The notes beneath the pieces are model-generated. The model ran no database searches and was not told where the DNA came from. It was given only the letters and a program-made list of their open reading frames with translations. This document shows, one piece after another, positions 28,072 to 41,066 of a DNA stretch of 64,000 nt. This DNA comes from an uncultured Alphaproteobacteria bacterium (GTDB lineage: Bacteria; Pseudomonadota; Alphaproteobacteria; HIMB59; GCA-002718135). The stretch is from positions 1 through 64,000 of the forward strand of contig CABXWB010000008.1 in assembly GCA_902515745.1 (NCBI GenBank), written 5' to 3'. Within the stretch, counting starts at the first letter, position 1, and each line of letters starts with the position of its first letter. Position numbers and translations under genes: made by a program.

Positions 28072-29707
28072 TTAATTTTCTATATAAAAAATTTGTGTCT
28101 ACTTTTAGAAGATCATCATTTTTATCTTTTGAAATATTAAAGAGGCTTATAATATTAATAATAATATCTTTTACCAAGGGTGCATTTACTCTTGCTCCAG
28201 TCATTCTTTGTTTAGTGCCTGTTTCCTTTTTTGGATACTCAATAGCAGTGTAAACAACATATTTTGGATTATTTGTTGGGAATATCCCAATAAAGGACGT
28301 TAAGTTTCTATCCTTATAATATCCACCATTTGGATTTAGTAATTCTGATGTTCCCGTTTTACCTCCTACAGAATAACCATCTACTTTTACTCTAGGACCA
28401 GTGTATTCGGTCTTGAGAACAACAGAATTTAATAAATTGATAAAGAATTTAGATGATTCTTTATTATTAAAAATTTGATTTTGTTTAAATTGTTTGTTTA
28501 ATTGAAGTGTAGGAAAAACCTCATTCCCATTATTCGCTAATGAAGCATAAGCTTTAACTAAATGAAGAGGTGTAATTGCAAATCCATGACCAAATCCTAT
28601 CGTTGCTGTTTCTAGCTTACCCCAATTATATTTATTTCCTAAAGGAGCTGAGCTTTCTTTATTTTCTATATTTATTTTTTTATTGAAACCTATTTTTTCA
28701 AAAAATTCTATTTGGTTTTTTTTTCCAATCAAAGTAGCAATCTGAGCTGTACCAATATTGGATGATTCAACAATTATTTTTTCAATATCATAAATACCAT
28801 TATCTTTGTATTTATCATGATCACTTATATTTAAATATTTTTTTGTAACATCAAAAGTCATTTGAGGATTTATAATATCTAAATCAAAACCAATAGTGGC
28901 AGTTATTGGTTTGAAAGTTGATCCCATTTCATAATTAGACTGAAAAACTCTATTCATTAAATTATTGTTATTATATGAGGATTTGTCCTCAGGATTATAA
29001 TCAGGTAAGCTTACTGATGATAAGATTTGACCGTTAGTAATATCCATAACTATAGCTAAACCGGATTCAGCTTTATAATTATTTATTGTTTTTAACAGAT
29101 TTTCTCTAACCAACTGCTGTAAATTAGTATCAATACTAATAATTATATCTTGTGATTTTGCGAGATCATTTTCAAAATACCTCTCAATTCCACTTTGACC
29201 AATTTGATCAATATCTACATATCCAAGAATATGTGACAACGTATTCTTATAAGGATATATTCTTTTAAATTCCTTATGAGCTTTGATGTTTATTTCACCA
29301 AGATTAATTATTTCTTGATATTCAACTGGAGATATATTTCTTTTTATCCAAATAAATTTACTTGTTGATAATAATTTTTTTTCTATTTTTTTTATATCTA
29401 AATCAAGAATTAATCCCAATTTATTGGCTAGTTCTTTTTTATTTTTTATCTTATTAGGGTTAATTGATAAAGAGATACTTTCAATTGAAGTAGCAATTAT
29501 ATTTCCATTCCTATCATAAATACTGCCCCTAATATCTTTTTTTATATAATTAGTGATATCATCATTCAGATCAGGAAAGAGCATAATTGACGAGATTCTA
29601 TAAATAGAAATAAAATATACAAAGATAAAAATTGTAATTGAAAAAAAAACTCTTCTATGAAGTAATTTTAAAGAATCACTATCAAATAATTTTAGTTTAC
29701 TTAGCAT
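28058..29707 (-). CDS. ftsI: Septal D,D-transpeptidase FtsI (PBP3)
   Basis: Class B penicillin-binding protein that cross-links septal peptidoglycan. A short cytoplasmic tail precedes one membrane helix (about 18-38). The pedestal domain contains DIRGSIYDRNGNIIA. The transpeptidase motifs are STFK in MGSTFKPIT (active-site serine near 263), SSN in VESSNIGTAQIA, and KTG in GGKTGTSEL. At 549 residues it has normal length. FtsL-like and murE genes flank it, separated by three bases and overlapping respectively. Confidence 0.97.
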   Translation of the reverse strand: MLSKLKLFDSDSLKLLHRRVFFSITIFIFVYFISIYRISSIMLFPDLNDDITNYIKKDIRGSIYDRNGNIIATSIESISLSINPNKIKNKKELANKLGLILDLDIKKIEKKLLSTSKFIWIKRNISPVEYQEIINLGEINIKAHKEFKRIYPYKNTLSHILGYVDIDQIGQSGIERYFENDLAKSQDIIISIDTNLQQLVRENLLKTINNYKAESGLAIVMDITNGQILSSVSLPDYNPEDKSSYNNNNLMNRVFQSNYEMGSTFKPITATIGFDLDIINPQMTFDVTKKYLNISDHDKYKDNGIYDIEKIIVESSNIGTAQIATLIGKKNQIEFFEKIGFNKKINIENKESSAPLGNKYNWGKLETATIGFGHGFAITPLHLVKAYASLANNGNEVFPTLQLNKQFKQNQIFNNKESSKFFINLLNSVVLKTEYTGPRVKVDGYSVGGKTGTSELLNPNGGYYKDRNLTSFIGIFPTNNPKYVVYTAIEYPKKETGTKQRMTGARVNAPLVKDIIINIISLFNISKDKNDDLLKVDTNFLYRKLNATV

Positions 29708-29710
29708 TAA

Positions 29711-30025
29711 TTAATTATTTGAACTAACAAGCTTAATATTTTTATCTTGATTTGAAAGTTCTTTCATTTTTACAATAAGAGGGACATTATTGTTTTGAGT
29801 TTTATAAAAATACAATTCATATAGTGTTTTTAAATATGAGCTATTTTGATGAGCAGCTAGTTCAATCTTATTGATTTTTAAGTTTTCTGAAATCTTAGAA
29901 ATATTCATTTTCATATTAAGATTATTTTTTTCGATTTCTCTTGTATTGTTAGCAATAAAAATCATTGAAAAAACCAGTATTAAATTAAGAATTAAAAAGA
30001 ATATAATTGATTTAGTATACTTCAT
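29711..30025 (-). CDS. ftsL: Small bitopic protein, probable FtsL
   Basis: This 104-residue protein has a very short N-terminal tail (MKYTKS), one membrane helix (about 7-25) and a periplasmic helical stretch (TREIEKNNLNMKMNISKISENLKINKIELAAH) that could form a coiled coil. That architecture, with placement between rsmH and ftsI, fits FtsL, which joins FtsB and FtsQ in the divisome. Primary sequence of FtsL is poorly conserved, so the call rests on position and topology. Confidence 0.75.
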   Translation of the reverse strand: MKYTKSIIFFLILNLILVFSMIFIANNTREIEKNNLNMKMNISKISENLKINKIELAAHQNSSYLKTLYELYFYKTQNNNVPLIVKMKELSNQDKNIKLVSSNN

Positions 30026-30027
30026 TA

Positions 30028-30966
30028 TTAAATTTTCTGAGCTACCCGAAGTTTTGCTGATCTAGATCTGGGATTTTCTAAAATCTCAGAAGCTGATGGC
30101 AATATTGGTTTTTTGGTGATTATTTTAAGTTGAGTTGCCAGTTTATCAGGTAACTCCGGGTAGTGGCGGGAGGAACGCCATCGTTTACCACTATTGTGGT
30201 TAAAAAAATCTTTCACAATTCTATCTTCTAGACTTTGGAAAGAAACTACTAAAATTAAACCATCTTTATTTAAAATCTTTAAAGTTTTTTCTAGACTCGT
30301 CTTTAGTTCATTTAGCTCATCATTTACATAAATTCTAATTGCCTGAAATGTTTTTGTAGCTGGATGAATCTTGTTTTTTAATTGATTCTTTTTTGGTAAA
30401 CATTTTTTTATAATGTTTGATAATTCTATCGTGTCATTAATAAATTTTATTTTTCTGTTTTTTACTATTTCCTTTGCAATAACTCTTGAGTATCGTTCTT
30501 CTCCATATTGATAAATTATATCAGCTAAATTTTTTTCTTCATAATTATTAATTATATCATAAGCTTTTTTATCTGAAGCACCCATTCGCATGTCAAGTGG
30601 TCCAGATTTATTGAATGAAAAACCTCTTTGCGCATTGTCTATTTGATTTGAGCTTGTACCTATATCAAAAAGTATTATGTCAAATTTTTTGTCTTTAAAC
30701 TTTGTATTATTTACTATTACTTCAATGTTACTAAATTTATCATTTATTAGAATAAAATTTGAAAATTTTGATTCTAATTCTTTTGCAAATATTTTTGAAA
30801 TTGGATCCCTATCTATTGCCAAAAACTGATTTACATTAAATTTTTCAAGAATAGTTTTTGAATAGCCACCACCGCCAAAAGTTGCATCTATTACATTTAT
30901 TGATTTTTTTAATGGTAGAAATGATATTATTTCATTAATCATTACTGAATTATGTAAATTTTCCAT
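30028..30966 (-). CDS. rsmH: 16S rRNA m4C1402 methyltransferase
   Basis: SAM-dependent N4-methyltransferase acting on C1402 in the decoding centre (formerly mraW). VIDATFGGGGYSKTILE (about 23-39) is the SAM-binding motif. LFDIGTSSNQIDNAQRGFSFNKSGPLDMRM is the family signature region. HPATKTFQAIRIYVNDEL and ILVVSFQSLEDRIVKDF are also diagnostic. The 312-residue length is normal. One base separates it from mraZ, the usual partner. Confidence 0.97.
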   Translation of the reverse strand: MENLHNSVMINEIISFLPLKKSINVIDATFGGGGYSKTILEKFNVNQFLAIDRDPISKIFAKELESKFSNFILINDKFSNIEVIVNNTKFKDKKFDIILFDIGTSSNQIDNAQRGFSFNKSGPLDMRMGASDKKAYDIINNYEEKNLADIIYQYGEERYSRVIAKEIVKNRKIKFINDTIELSNIIKKCLPKKNQLKNKIHPATKTFQAIRIYVNDELNELKTSLEKTLKILNKDGLILVVSFQSLEDRIVKDFFNHNSGKRWRSSRHYPELPDKLATQLKIITKKPILPSASEILENPRSRSAKLRVAQKI

Positions 30967-30967
30967 A

Positions 30968-31429
30968 TTATTTTTGTTGTGTTAACATCATTCGTAATGA
31001 TTTTTTTTCTTTTAAAAGACGTCTTCTTGAGTCTTCAGTATTTTTTAAACCTTGTTTAGGCTCCCACATTTGAAAAAAATGTCCTTGACCAAAAAAAGCT
31101 GCCTCTGTTTTTATTCCTGCATATAATTTTAATTCTTCAGGTATTAAAAACCTTCCTTCTTTATCAACATTAGTTGTGACTATTTCAGAAAAAATTGATG
31201 TTGAAAAATCATCATAATCTTCAGAAAAAAAATCTAAATTATTAATTCTTTTTGCTATTTCTTTTAATCTTCCAACACCGCAACCCTCAATTGAAGGTGT
31301 TTTTATAGATTTGTATAAAATAATTTCATTTTTATTAGCCTTAGGAAGTACATTTCTAAAGCTAGAAGGTAGAGAAACTCTTCCCTTCTTATCTATTTTG
31401 TTAAAATATTTAGATACAAATAAATCCAT
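30968..31429 (-). CDS. mraZ: Transcriptional regulator MraZ
   Basis: AbrB-like DNA-binding protein that controls its own dcw operon. The 153 residues contain the two tandem SpoVT-AbrB repeats: YFNKIDKKGRVSLPSSFRNVL (about 8-28) and TTNVDKEGRFLIPEELKLYAGI (about 87-108), each with the family DxxGRxxxP core. It is first in the dcw cluster. Four TGGGN repeats lie just upstream of its start, matching known MraZ boxes, so autoregulation is likely. No Shine-Dalgarno sequence is evident before the ATG. Confidence 0.97.
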   Translation of the reverse strand: MDLFVSKYFNKIDKKGRVSLPSSFRNVLPKANKNEIILYKSIKTPSIEGCGVGRLKEIAKRINNLDFFSEDYDDFSTSIFSEIVTTNVDKEGRFLIPEELKLYAGIKTEAAFFGQGHFFQMWEPKQGLKNTEDSRRRLLKEKKSLRMMLTQQK

Positions 31430-31435
31430 TAATTA

Positions 31436-31470
31436 TGGGTTATCATGGGATTATATGGGCGTCAATGGGT
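31436..31470. promoter_or_regulatory. MraZ operator: four TGGGN repeats at 10-base period
   Basis: TGGGT, TGGGA, TGGGC and TGGGT begin at 31436, 31446, 31456 and 31466 on the plus strand, each separated by exactly five bases. This is the spacing described for MraZ binding sites. The block lies 7-41 bases upstream of the mraZ start codon and downstream of the likely -10 box. Bound MraZ would therefore block the start or early elongation of the dcw transcript. Confidence 0.85.
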
Positions 31471-31480
31471 ATATGAATTT

Positions 31481-31508
31481 ATGGTAAATGTTCTTTGTAT
31501 GTTCTCAA
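31481..31508 (-). promoter_or_regulatory. Probable promoter of mraZ and the dcw cluster
   Basis: On the minus strand TTGAGA (31503-31508, five of six matches to the -35 consensus) and TACCAT (31481-31486, four of six) are 16 bases apart. Transcription would start near 31474, immediately before the MraZ boxes. The -35 box adjoins the T-run that follows rnpB. Confidence 0.55.
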
Positions 31509-31519
31509 AAAAATATAAA

Positions 31520-31853
31520 GATGGTGCATAAGCCGGGTTCTGTAATTTAATTAAAAATTGATGATCATTAATCTAGAACAAATGTCGCCATTTGCTTCTT
31601 GCAGTCTACCCAAATAGCTCAGCTGGAACTGATTGCTATTCCTATTTGACCTTGCTCCAAAAAGGGTTTGCCAAGCCTTCTTTGTTACCAAAAAAGCGGT
31701 AAGCTCTTACCTTACCATTTCACCCTTACCTTTTCAGGCGGTATACTTTCTGTTGCACTTTCCCTAAGCTTGCACTTGCCAGGTGTTACCTGGTTTTTTT
31801 TCCAGTGGAGCCCGGACTTTCCTCTTGATTACTCAAGCGATCATCGCACCATC
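31520..31853 (-). ncRNA. rnpB: RNase P RNA
   Basis: Catalytic RNA that matures tRNA 5' ends. The minus strand starts GATGGTGC and ends GCACCATC, forming an eight-pair P1 helix. Close to the 5' end is the universal GAGGAAAGTCCGGGCTCC. Near the 3' end, AGAACCCGGCTTATGCACC carries the conserved P4 partner region. The size of about 334 bases suits a small type A RNA. A T-rich run (TTTATATTTTTTT) right after P1 may serve as terminator. The gene fills the gap between mraZ and the amidase gene. Confidence 0.96.
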
Positions 31854-31859
31854 TATGTT

Positions 31860-31888
31860 TGTATTAAATTGATTTAATTTTTCGTCAA
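31860..31888 (-). promoter_or_regulatory. Possible rnpB promoter
   Basis: TTGACG on the minus strand (31883-31888, inside the last codons of the amidase gene) is a good -35 box. An AT-rich stretch with TAATAC/TACAAA follows about 16-19 bases later. The -10 match is imperfect, so this is tentative. Confidence 0.4.
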
Positions 31889-32620
31889 CATAAAATTAAA
31901 CAAGTGTTTAATCAAAGTATTATAAATGGATTTATTTTTATTTATATCTTCGTTGTTTAGATATCTAATTCCATATGCCCTTATTAGTTTATTATATAAT
32001 TTAGCATTTTTATATATTTCACGCGTATCGTATCCAATCAATGACAAAGCTAAAATTATTTTCCTTTTTTTTGACTTTAAATTATAAATACTAAACCAAT
32101 TTTCCATAATTTTTATTTCATTATTTTTTAAATTTTTTAAACGCATTACTAAGTTAGAAGAATAGAGTGATTTCCATGGAAAGTGCTTACCAGGATCTTT
32201 TTTTCTAAATGGAGCAATATCTGAATGTGGTAAGATATTATTTTTATTAATTTTATATTTTTTTTGAAGTTTAAGAATAAGTTTTTTTAATGAATCTATC
32301 ATTTGAGTTGAGAATTTATTATTTTTTCCTTTTGGATTATAATCAAGCTCTATCCCGATAGAAATTGAATTAATGTCCGTGATTTCTTGCCAAAATGCAT
32401 TACCTGCATGCCATGCTCTAAACTTATCTTCTACTAAGTTATATACAGTTCCATTTTGAGAAATTAGATAATGAGAACTTACTTTTTTTTCCTTGTTACA
32501 TAAATAAGAAACAGCATCTAAGGTATTTTTCAAGGCTGTATAATGAATTATAATCAGTTGTATTTTTGAATTATTTCTTGAATTATAATTTGGAGACTTG
32601 TATTTCGTTATATATTTCAT
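31874..32620 (-). CDS. N-acetylmuramoyl-L-alanine amidase, AmpD/AmiD type (Amidase_2)
   Basis: Zinc amidase that cuts between MurNAc, or anhydro-MurNAc, and the stem peptide. The Amidase_2 core is clear. IQLIIIHYTAL (about 20-30) gives the first zinc histidine, FRAWHAGNAFW and ISIGIELDYN the active-site region, and ILPHSDIAPFRKKDPGKHFPW the second histidine plus the HSDxAPxRKxDPG motif. A C-terminal region of about 80 residues resembles a peptidoglycan-binding helical domain. No signal peptide is visible, which favours a cytoplasmic AmpD-like recycling role over an exported AmiD. The start is 33 bases from the divergent bamD. Confidence 0.88.
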   Translation of the reverse strand: MKYITKYKSPNYNSRNNSKIQLIIIHYTALKNTLDAVSYLCNKEKKVSSHYLISQNGTVYNLVEDKFRAWHAGNAFWQEITDINSISIGIELDYNPKGKNNKFSTQMIDSLKKLILKLQKKYKINKNNILPHSDIAPFRKKDPGKHFPWKSLYSSNLVMRLKNLKNNEIKIMENWFSIYNLKSKKRKIILALSLIGYDTREIYKNAKLYNKLIRAYGIRYLNNEDINKNKSIYNTLIKHLFNFMLTKN

Positions 32621-32653
32621 TCAAATTTTAAAATTTAAATATATAAATAAATT

Positions 32654-37680
<5,027 letters not shown>

Positions 37681-37759
37681 TTTTTTGCTATAATACACAT
37701 ATATATAATGTAATTTATAAACTATATTAAATAATAGTTTAGATATTAATAATTAGTCT

Positions 37760-38545
37760 ATGGGTAAAAAAATTATAATTGTATTGCTTATATTTTTAAG
37801 TTTTTTTTCTTTTAATATTTTTGCCAGTGATGCCGATCAAGTAAATACTAACTCAGAAGATTTTGAAACAACAATTATAGATAATGAAATTTATGATCCA
37901 TTTGAACCTGTTAATAGGGCAATATTTAGTTTTAATAATGTAGCTGATAGAGTGGTTCTTGAACCAATTGCAAATGGTTATAAAAAGCTACCTTCTCCAG
38001 TACAAAGTGGAATAAAGAATTTTCTAAGTAATTTAAGAACACCATTAGTTATTGTTAATCAATTGTTACAAGGACAAGGTGACAATGCTGTTCAATCATC
38101 AGGAAGGTTTATTGTAAATAGTACTGTTGGAGTATTTGGATTGTTTGATGTAGCAGAAAAAATTGGGCTAGAAGAAAAAGAGGAGGATTTTGGACAAACC
38201 CTAGCAACTTGGGGTGTGGGTGAAGGATTTTATATTGTACTTCCTCTTTTTGGCCCATCAAATACTAGAGATGCAACAGGGATGGCACTTACAATGATAA
38301 CAGATCCAATAAACGCTTATGCTGTAACTGAAGGAGAAGCATGGCTAGTTCCTACTAGAACAGCAATTAATGCTATAGATCAAAGATCGCAAATAATTGA
38401 TGAAGTAAACGCTCTTAGAGACAATTCTGTTGACTATTATGCAGCCGTAAGAAGTTCTTATTATCAAAATAGGGAAGCTGCAATTAACAATGTTGATGAT
38501 ACAGAATTGACACCTATCCCATTAATTAGTATTGAATTTGAATAA
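37760..38545 (+). CDS. mlaA: MlaA/VacJ-family outer-membrane lipid asymmetry protein
   Basis: Removes misplaced phospholipids from the outer leaflet of the outer membrane and passes them to MlaC. The 261 residues start with a signal sequence (MGKKIIIVLLIFLSFFSFNIFA). YDPFEPVNRAIFSFNN is the classic VacJ opening. FLSNLRTPLVIVNQLLQG, GRFIVNSTVGVFGLFDVA, EDFGQTLATWGVGEGFYIVLPLFGPSN and DPINAY are the other family blocks. No cysteine is available at the signal cleavage site, unlike E. coli MlaA, which is a lipoprotein. It is coupled to mlaC by a one-base overlap. Confidence 0.93.
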   Translation: MGKKIIIVLLIFLSFFSFNIFASDADQVNTNSEDFETTIIDNEIYDPFEPVNRAIFSFNNVADRVVLEPIANGYKKLPSPVQSGIKNFLSNLRTPLVIVNQLLQGQGDNAVQSSGRFIVNSTVGVFGLFDVAEKIGLEEKEEDFGQTLATWGVGEGFYIVLPLFGPSNTRDATGMALTMITDPINAYAVTEGEAWLVPTRTAINAIDQRSQIIDEVNALRDNSVDYYAAVRSSYYQNREAAINNVDDTELTPIPLISIEFE

Positions 38546-39147
38546 TGAAAAAATATTTTTTTATTTTTATTTTAATATTTTTTAGTTTTAAAAGCTTATA
38601 TGCAAATGAGATTTCAGAATGGTTAAAAAAAGAAATAGATATTATTCTTGAAGCTTATAAAAATCAAAGCCTCTCAAATGAAAATAGATTTCTTATAATC
38701 GAGAAGACAATAAATACCAATTTTGCAGGTACTGGTATTGCAAAATTTGTTGCAGGAGAAGCTTGGAAAAAATCAGATAAAAATACAAAAAAAATCTACA
38801 TTGATAATTTTAAAAGACATTTAGCTCTAAATATTGCATCATTGATGCAGGGTTATTCAGACCAAACATATGAATTAAGAAAATCAAAATATGACAATCA
38901 AAATCAGGTGAGTTTAATTGAAATGGAAATATTTTCAGATACTGGATCAGTTGTTTTAACGTGGCGAGTCAAGGAGTCTAAAGATCGATTTTTTGTTATT
39001 GATTTAATTGTTGCTGATATTTCTTTAGTTGTAACAAAAAGATCAGAATTTAATTCTATGTTAAAAAAGGTTGATAATGATCTTTCAAAATTTAATGAAG
39101 TTTTATTTGATCAAAACCTAGAAAGTTATCAGAAAATTACTGAATAA
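38545..39147 (+). CDS. mlaC: MlaC/Ttg2D-family periplasmic phospholipid carrier
   Basis: Soluble periplasmic shuttle that takes phospholipid from MlaA to the inner-membrane MlaFEDB complex. A signal peptide (MKKYFFIFILIFFSFKSLYA, 1-20) is followed by the MlaC domain. FAGTGIAKFVAGEAWKKSDKNTKKIYIDNFKRHLALNIASLM resembles the conserved helical half. The strands around QVSLIEMEIF and VVLTWRVKESKDRFFVIDLIVADISLVVTKRSEF match the NTF2-like half. The 200-residue length is normal. mlaF, mlaE and mlaD are not in this window. Confidence 0.9.
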   Translation: MKKYFFIFILIFFSFKSLYANEISEWLKKEIDIILEAYKNQSLSNENRFLIIEKTINTNFAGTGIAKFVAGEAWKKSDKNTKKIYIDNFKRHLALNIASLMQGYSDQTYELRKSKYDNQNQVSLIEMEIFSDTGSVVLTWRVKESKDRFFVIDLIVADISLVVTKRSEFNSMLKKVDNDLSKFNEVLFDQNLESYQKITE

Positions 39148-39162
39148 TATCTAACAAAATTC

Positions 39163-40293
39163 TCAATAATTAATTTTTAAATTTTTTATTTCTTCTTCAG
39201 TTAATATTTCAGGTTGATTAGGGTTGGTTGATAGTTGGTAAGATTTGTTTTCCTCAGCCGATTTTATTATTCCATCCATAATCTCTAGAACATGGAGGGA
39301 TAATTCAAGAGAACATCTTGCTTTTCGGTTACTAGATATGGAATCAATCATTTCTGAGAGACCTATTCCTCTATAATTTGCTTTTTTGTTACCCTCTCCG
39401 TCACTCTTATTGGGAATACCTAACAACATGTTATCATTATTAATAGTTTCCCATTCACTATCTTTTTGGGATATTAATAAATCACCACTAAAAAAATTTG
39501 GATCAGGGACTATCATTGAGCCATCAAGTCCATAGAGTTCAATAGTTGAATGATTGTTTTTCCAGACATCCCAAGTACAAAAAAACTGAACTTTTGCTCC
39601 ACTTTGAAACTCTAAAGAACCCATGAGGGTTGTTGGTGTTTCAACTTTAATTATATCTCCGTATCTTGGTTGGCTTGTTATTTTTCTCTCATTTGTAGCA
39701 GTTCCACTGATTGCATTTATTTGTTTAACTGGTCCAATTAAATTAACTAATTGAGTAATATAATAAACACCAACATCAAAAACTGGTCCCGCACCAGGTT
39801 TAAAGAAAAAATCGGGATTAGGGTGCCAATGCTCCATCCCATGAGACATCAAATTAAATGTACCGAGAACAATTTTACCTATCTTATTGTCCTCAATTAA
39901 CTTTCTAGCTTTTTGCCCTGCTGCTCCTAAAAATGTATCTGGAGCACAACCAACATATAAATCCTTCTCGTTTGCTAATTTTTGTATTTCTAAACCTTCT
40001 TGAAAATTCATTGCTAATGGCTTTTCACTAAAACAGTGCTTTCCATTTTGTAGTGATTTTGCAATAATTTCTTTATGGGCAGATGGAATTGTTAAATTAA
40101 TAATTAATTCAATTTCATTATTTTCTATAATTTCCTCAACTGATAGAGATTTAACATTATATTTAGATGCAGCATTAGATGCAGCTTCTTTGTTTATATC
40201 AGCACATGCAACTATTTTAAAATTATTATATATTTTTTGACACTCAAAATAAGTTTCAGAAATATTTCCACAACCAACAATTCCAATGTTCAT
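39163..40293 (-). CDS. Gfo/Idh/MocA-family NAD(P)-dependent sugar oxidoreductase
   Basis: Last gene of the sugar locus. The Rossmann start is MNIGIVGCGNISETYF. CFSEKPLAMNFQEGLEI (about 91-107) contains the EKP lysine motif of this family. PGAGPVFDVGVYYITQLVNLIGP holds the conserved aspartate and histidine-equivalent region of the substrate domain. The 376-residue length is normal. It abuts the TIM-barrel isomerase with a one-base overlap. This suggests a pathway in which a sugar or cyclitol is oxidised at a ring hydroxyl and then isomerised. The exact substrate cannot be read from the sequence. Confidence 0.88.
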   Translation of the reverse strand: MNIGIVGCGNISETYFECQKIYNNFKIVACADINKEAASNAASKYNVKSLSVEEIIENNEIELIINLTIPSAHKEIIAKSLQNGKHCFSEKPLAMNFQEGLEIQKLANEKDLYVGCAPDTFLGAAGQKARKLIEDNKIGKIVLGTFNLMSHGMEHWHPNPDFFFKPGAGPVFDVGVYYITQLVNLIGPVKQINAISGTATNERKITSQPRYGDIIKVETPTTLMGSLEFQSGAKVQFFCTWDVWKNNHSTIELYGLDGSMIVPDPNFFSGDLLISQKDSEWETINNDNMLLGIPNKSDGEGNKKANYRGIGLSEMIDSISSNRKARCSLELSLHVLEIMDGIIKSAEENKSYQLSTNPNQPEILTEEEIKNLKINY

Positions 40294-41066
40294 TAAATTG
40301 TTTCTAAATAATCTAAAGATTTAGTTGTGTATTCTTTATAATCTTTTGGATCATCATGTTCTAGTACAAAAACCTCACATGGTGTTTTTTTAACTTCTGC
40401 AAGAAGCTTAGGCCAATCTATGAAACCTTCTCCTACAGCAGATTGTTCACTATGGTCTAAAAGATTTTTTGTTTCATCAAAAAAATCTTTCAAGTGACAG
40501 CCAATAATTTTATTTTTATATTTTTCTATCCAATCAAGTGGATCTGCTTTTCCAGCAACTGCCCATCCAAGATCCAGTTCCATTTTTAGATTTTCATTGT
40601 GATCCATCATACATTCTATTGGAAGCTTACCACTAGGAAGAGGTCTAAATTCAAATGAATGATTATGATAACCAAGAGTTAGACCATTATCTTCATACGT
40701 TTGTACATATGATGAGAGATCTTTACCAAAGTTATTCCAAGTGTCTTCATCAAGATCAAAATTTGAAGCAAAATCTTTACTAAATTTTTCTGGCACAGAA
40801 GGGACTATCGCATGGTTAATATTTAGATATTTCATTCTTCTAATTGTTTCTTCTGTATTTGTAATTGCTTGAAAACTTATGTGAGAAGATTTTATAGAAA
40901 TACTATTTTCATCCATCATAGATTTAAAATTATCTAAATCAATTTTATCTAAATCAAATAATTCAATATTTTTAATTCCAGACTCAGATAGGAATTTAAA
41001 TATTGGCTCATAAGGTTGAAATTTTCTTGTGGTGTACAACTGCATTGTTACTTCGTTTCTATTCAT
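40293..41066 (-). CDS. Sugar phosphate isomerase/epimerase-like TIM-barrel protein
   Basis: An AP-endonuclease-2/xylose-isomerase-like barrel of 257 residues. ESGIKNIELFDLDKI (about 29-43), LTLGYHNHSFEFRP (about 134-147) with metal-ligand histidines, KMELDLGWAVAGKADPLDWI and IIGCHLKDFFDET carry the metal-binding Glu, Asp and His pattern. VFVLEHDDPKDYKEYTTKSLDYLE ends the barrel. Family members include IolE, IolI and 3-keto-sugar isomerases. It is coupled to the Gfo/Idh/MocA gene on one side and to the ABC ATPase gene on the other, each by a one-base overlap. Confidence 0.85.
   Translation of the reverse strand: MNRNEVTMQLYTTRKFQPYEPIFKFLSESGIKNIELFDLDKIDLDNFKSMMDENSISIKSSHISFQAITNTEETIRRMKYLNINHAIVPSVPEKFSKDFASNFDLDEDTWNNFGKDLSSYVQTYEDNGLTLGYHNHSFEFRPLPSGKLPIECMMDHNENLKMELDLGWAVAGKADPLDWIEKYKNKIIGCHLKDFFDETKNLLDHSEQSAVGEGFIDWPKLLAEVKKTPCEVFVLEHDDPKDYKEYTTKSLDYLETI

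Noticed and set aside
31668..31877. Plus-strand open frame of 69 codons between mraZ and the amidase gene
   Set aside because: It is antisense to RNase P RNA, whose conserved helices and motifs explain the sequence.
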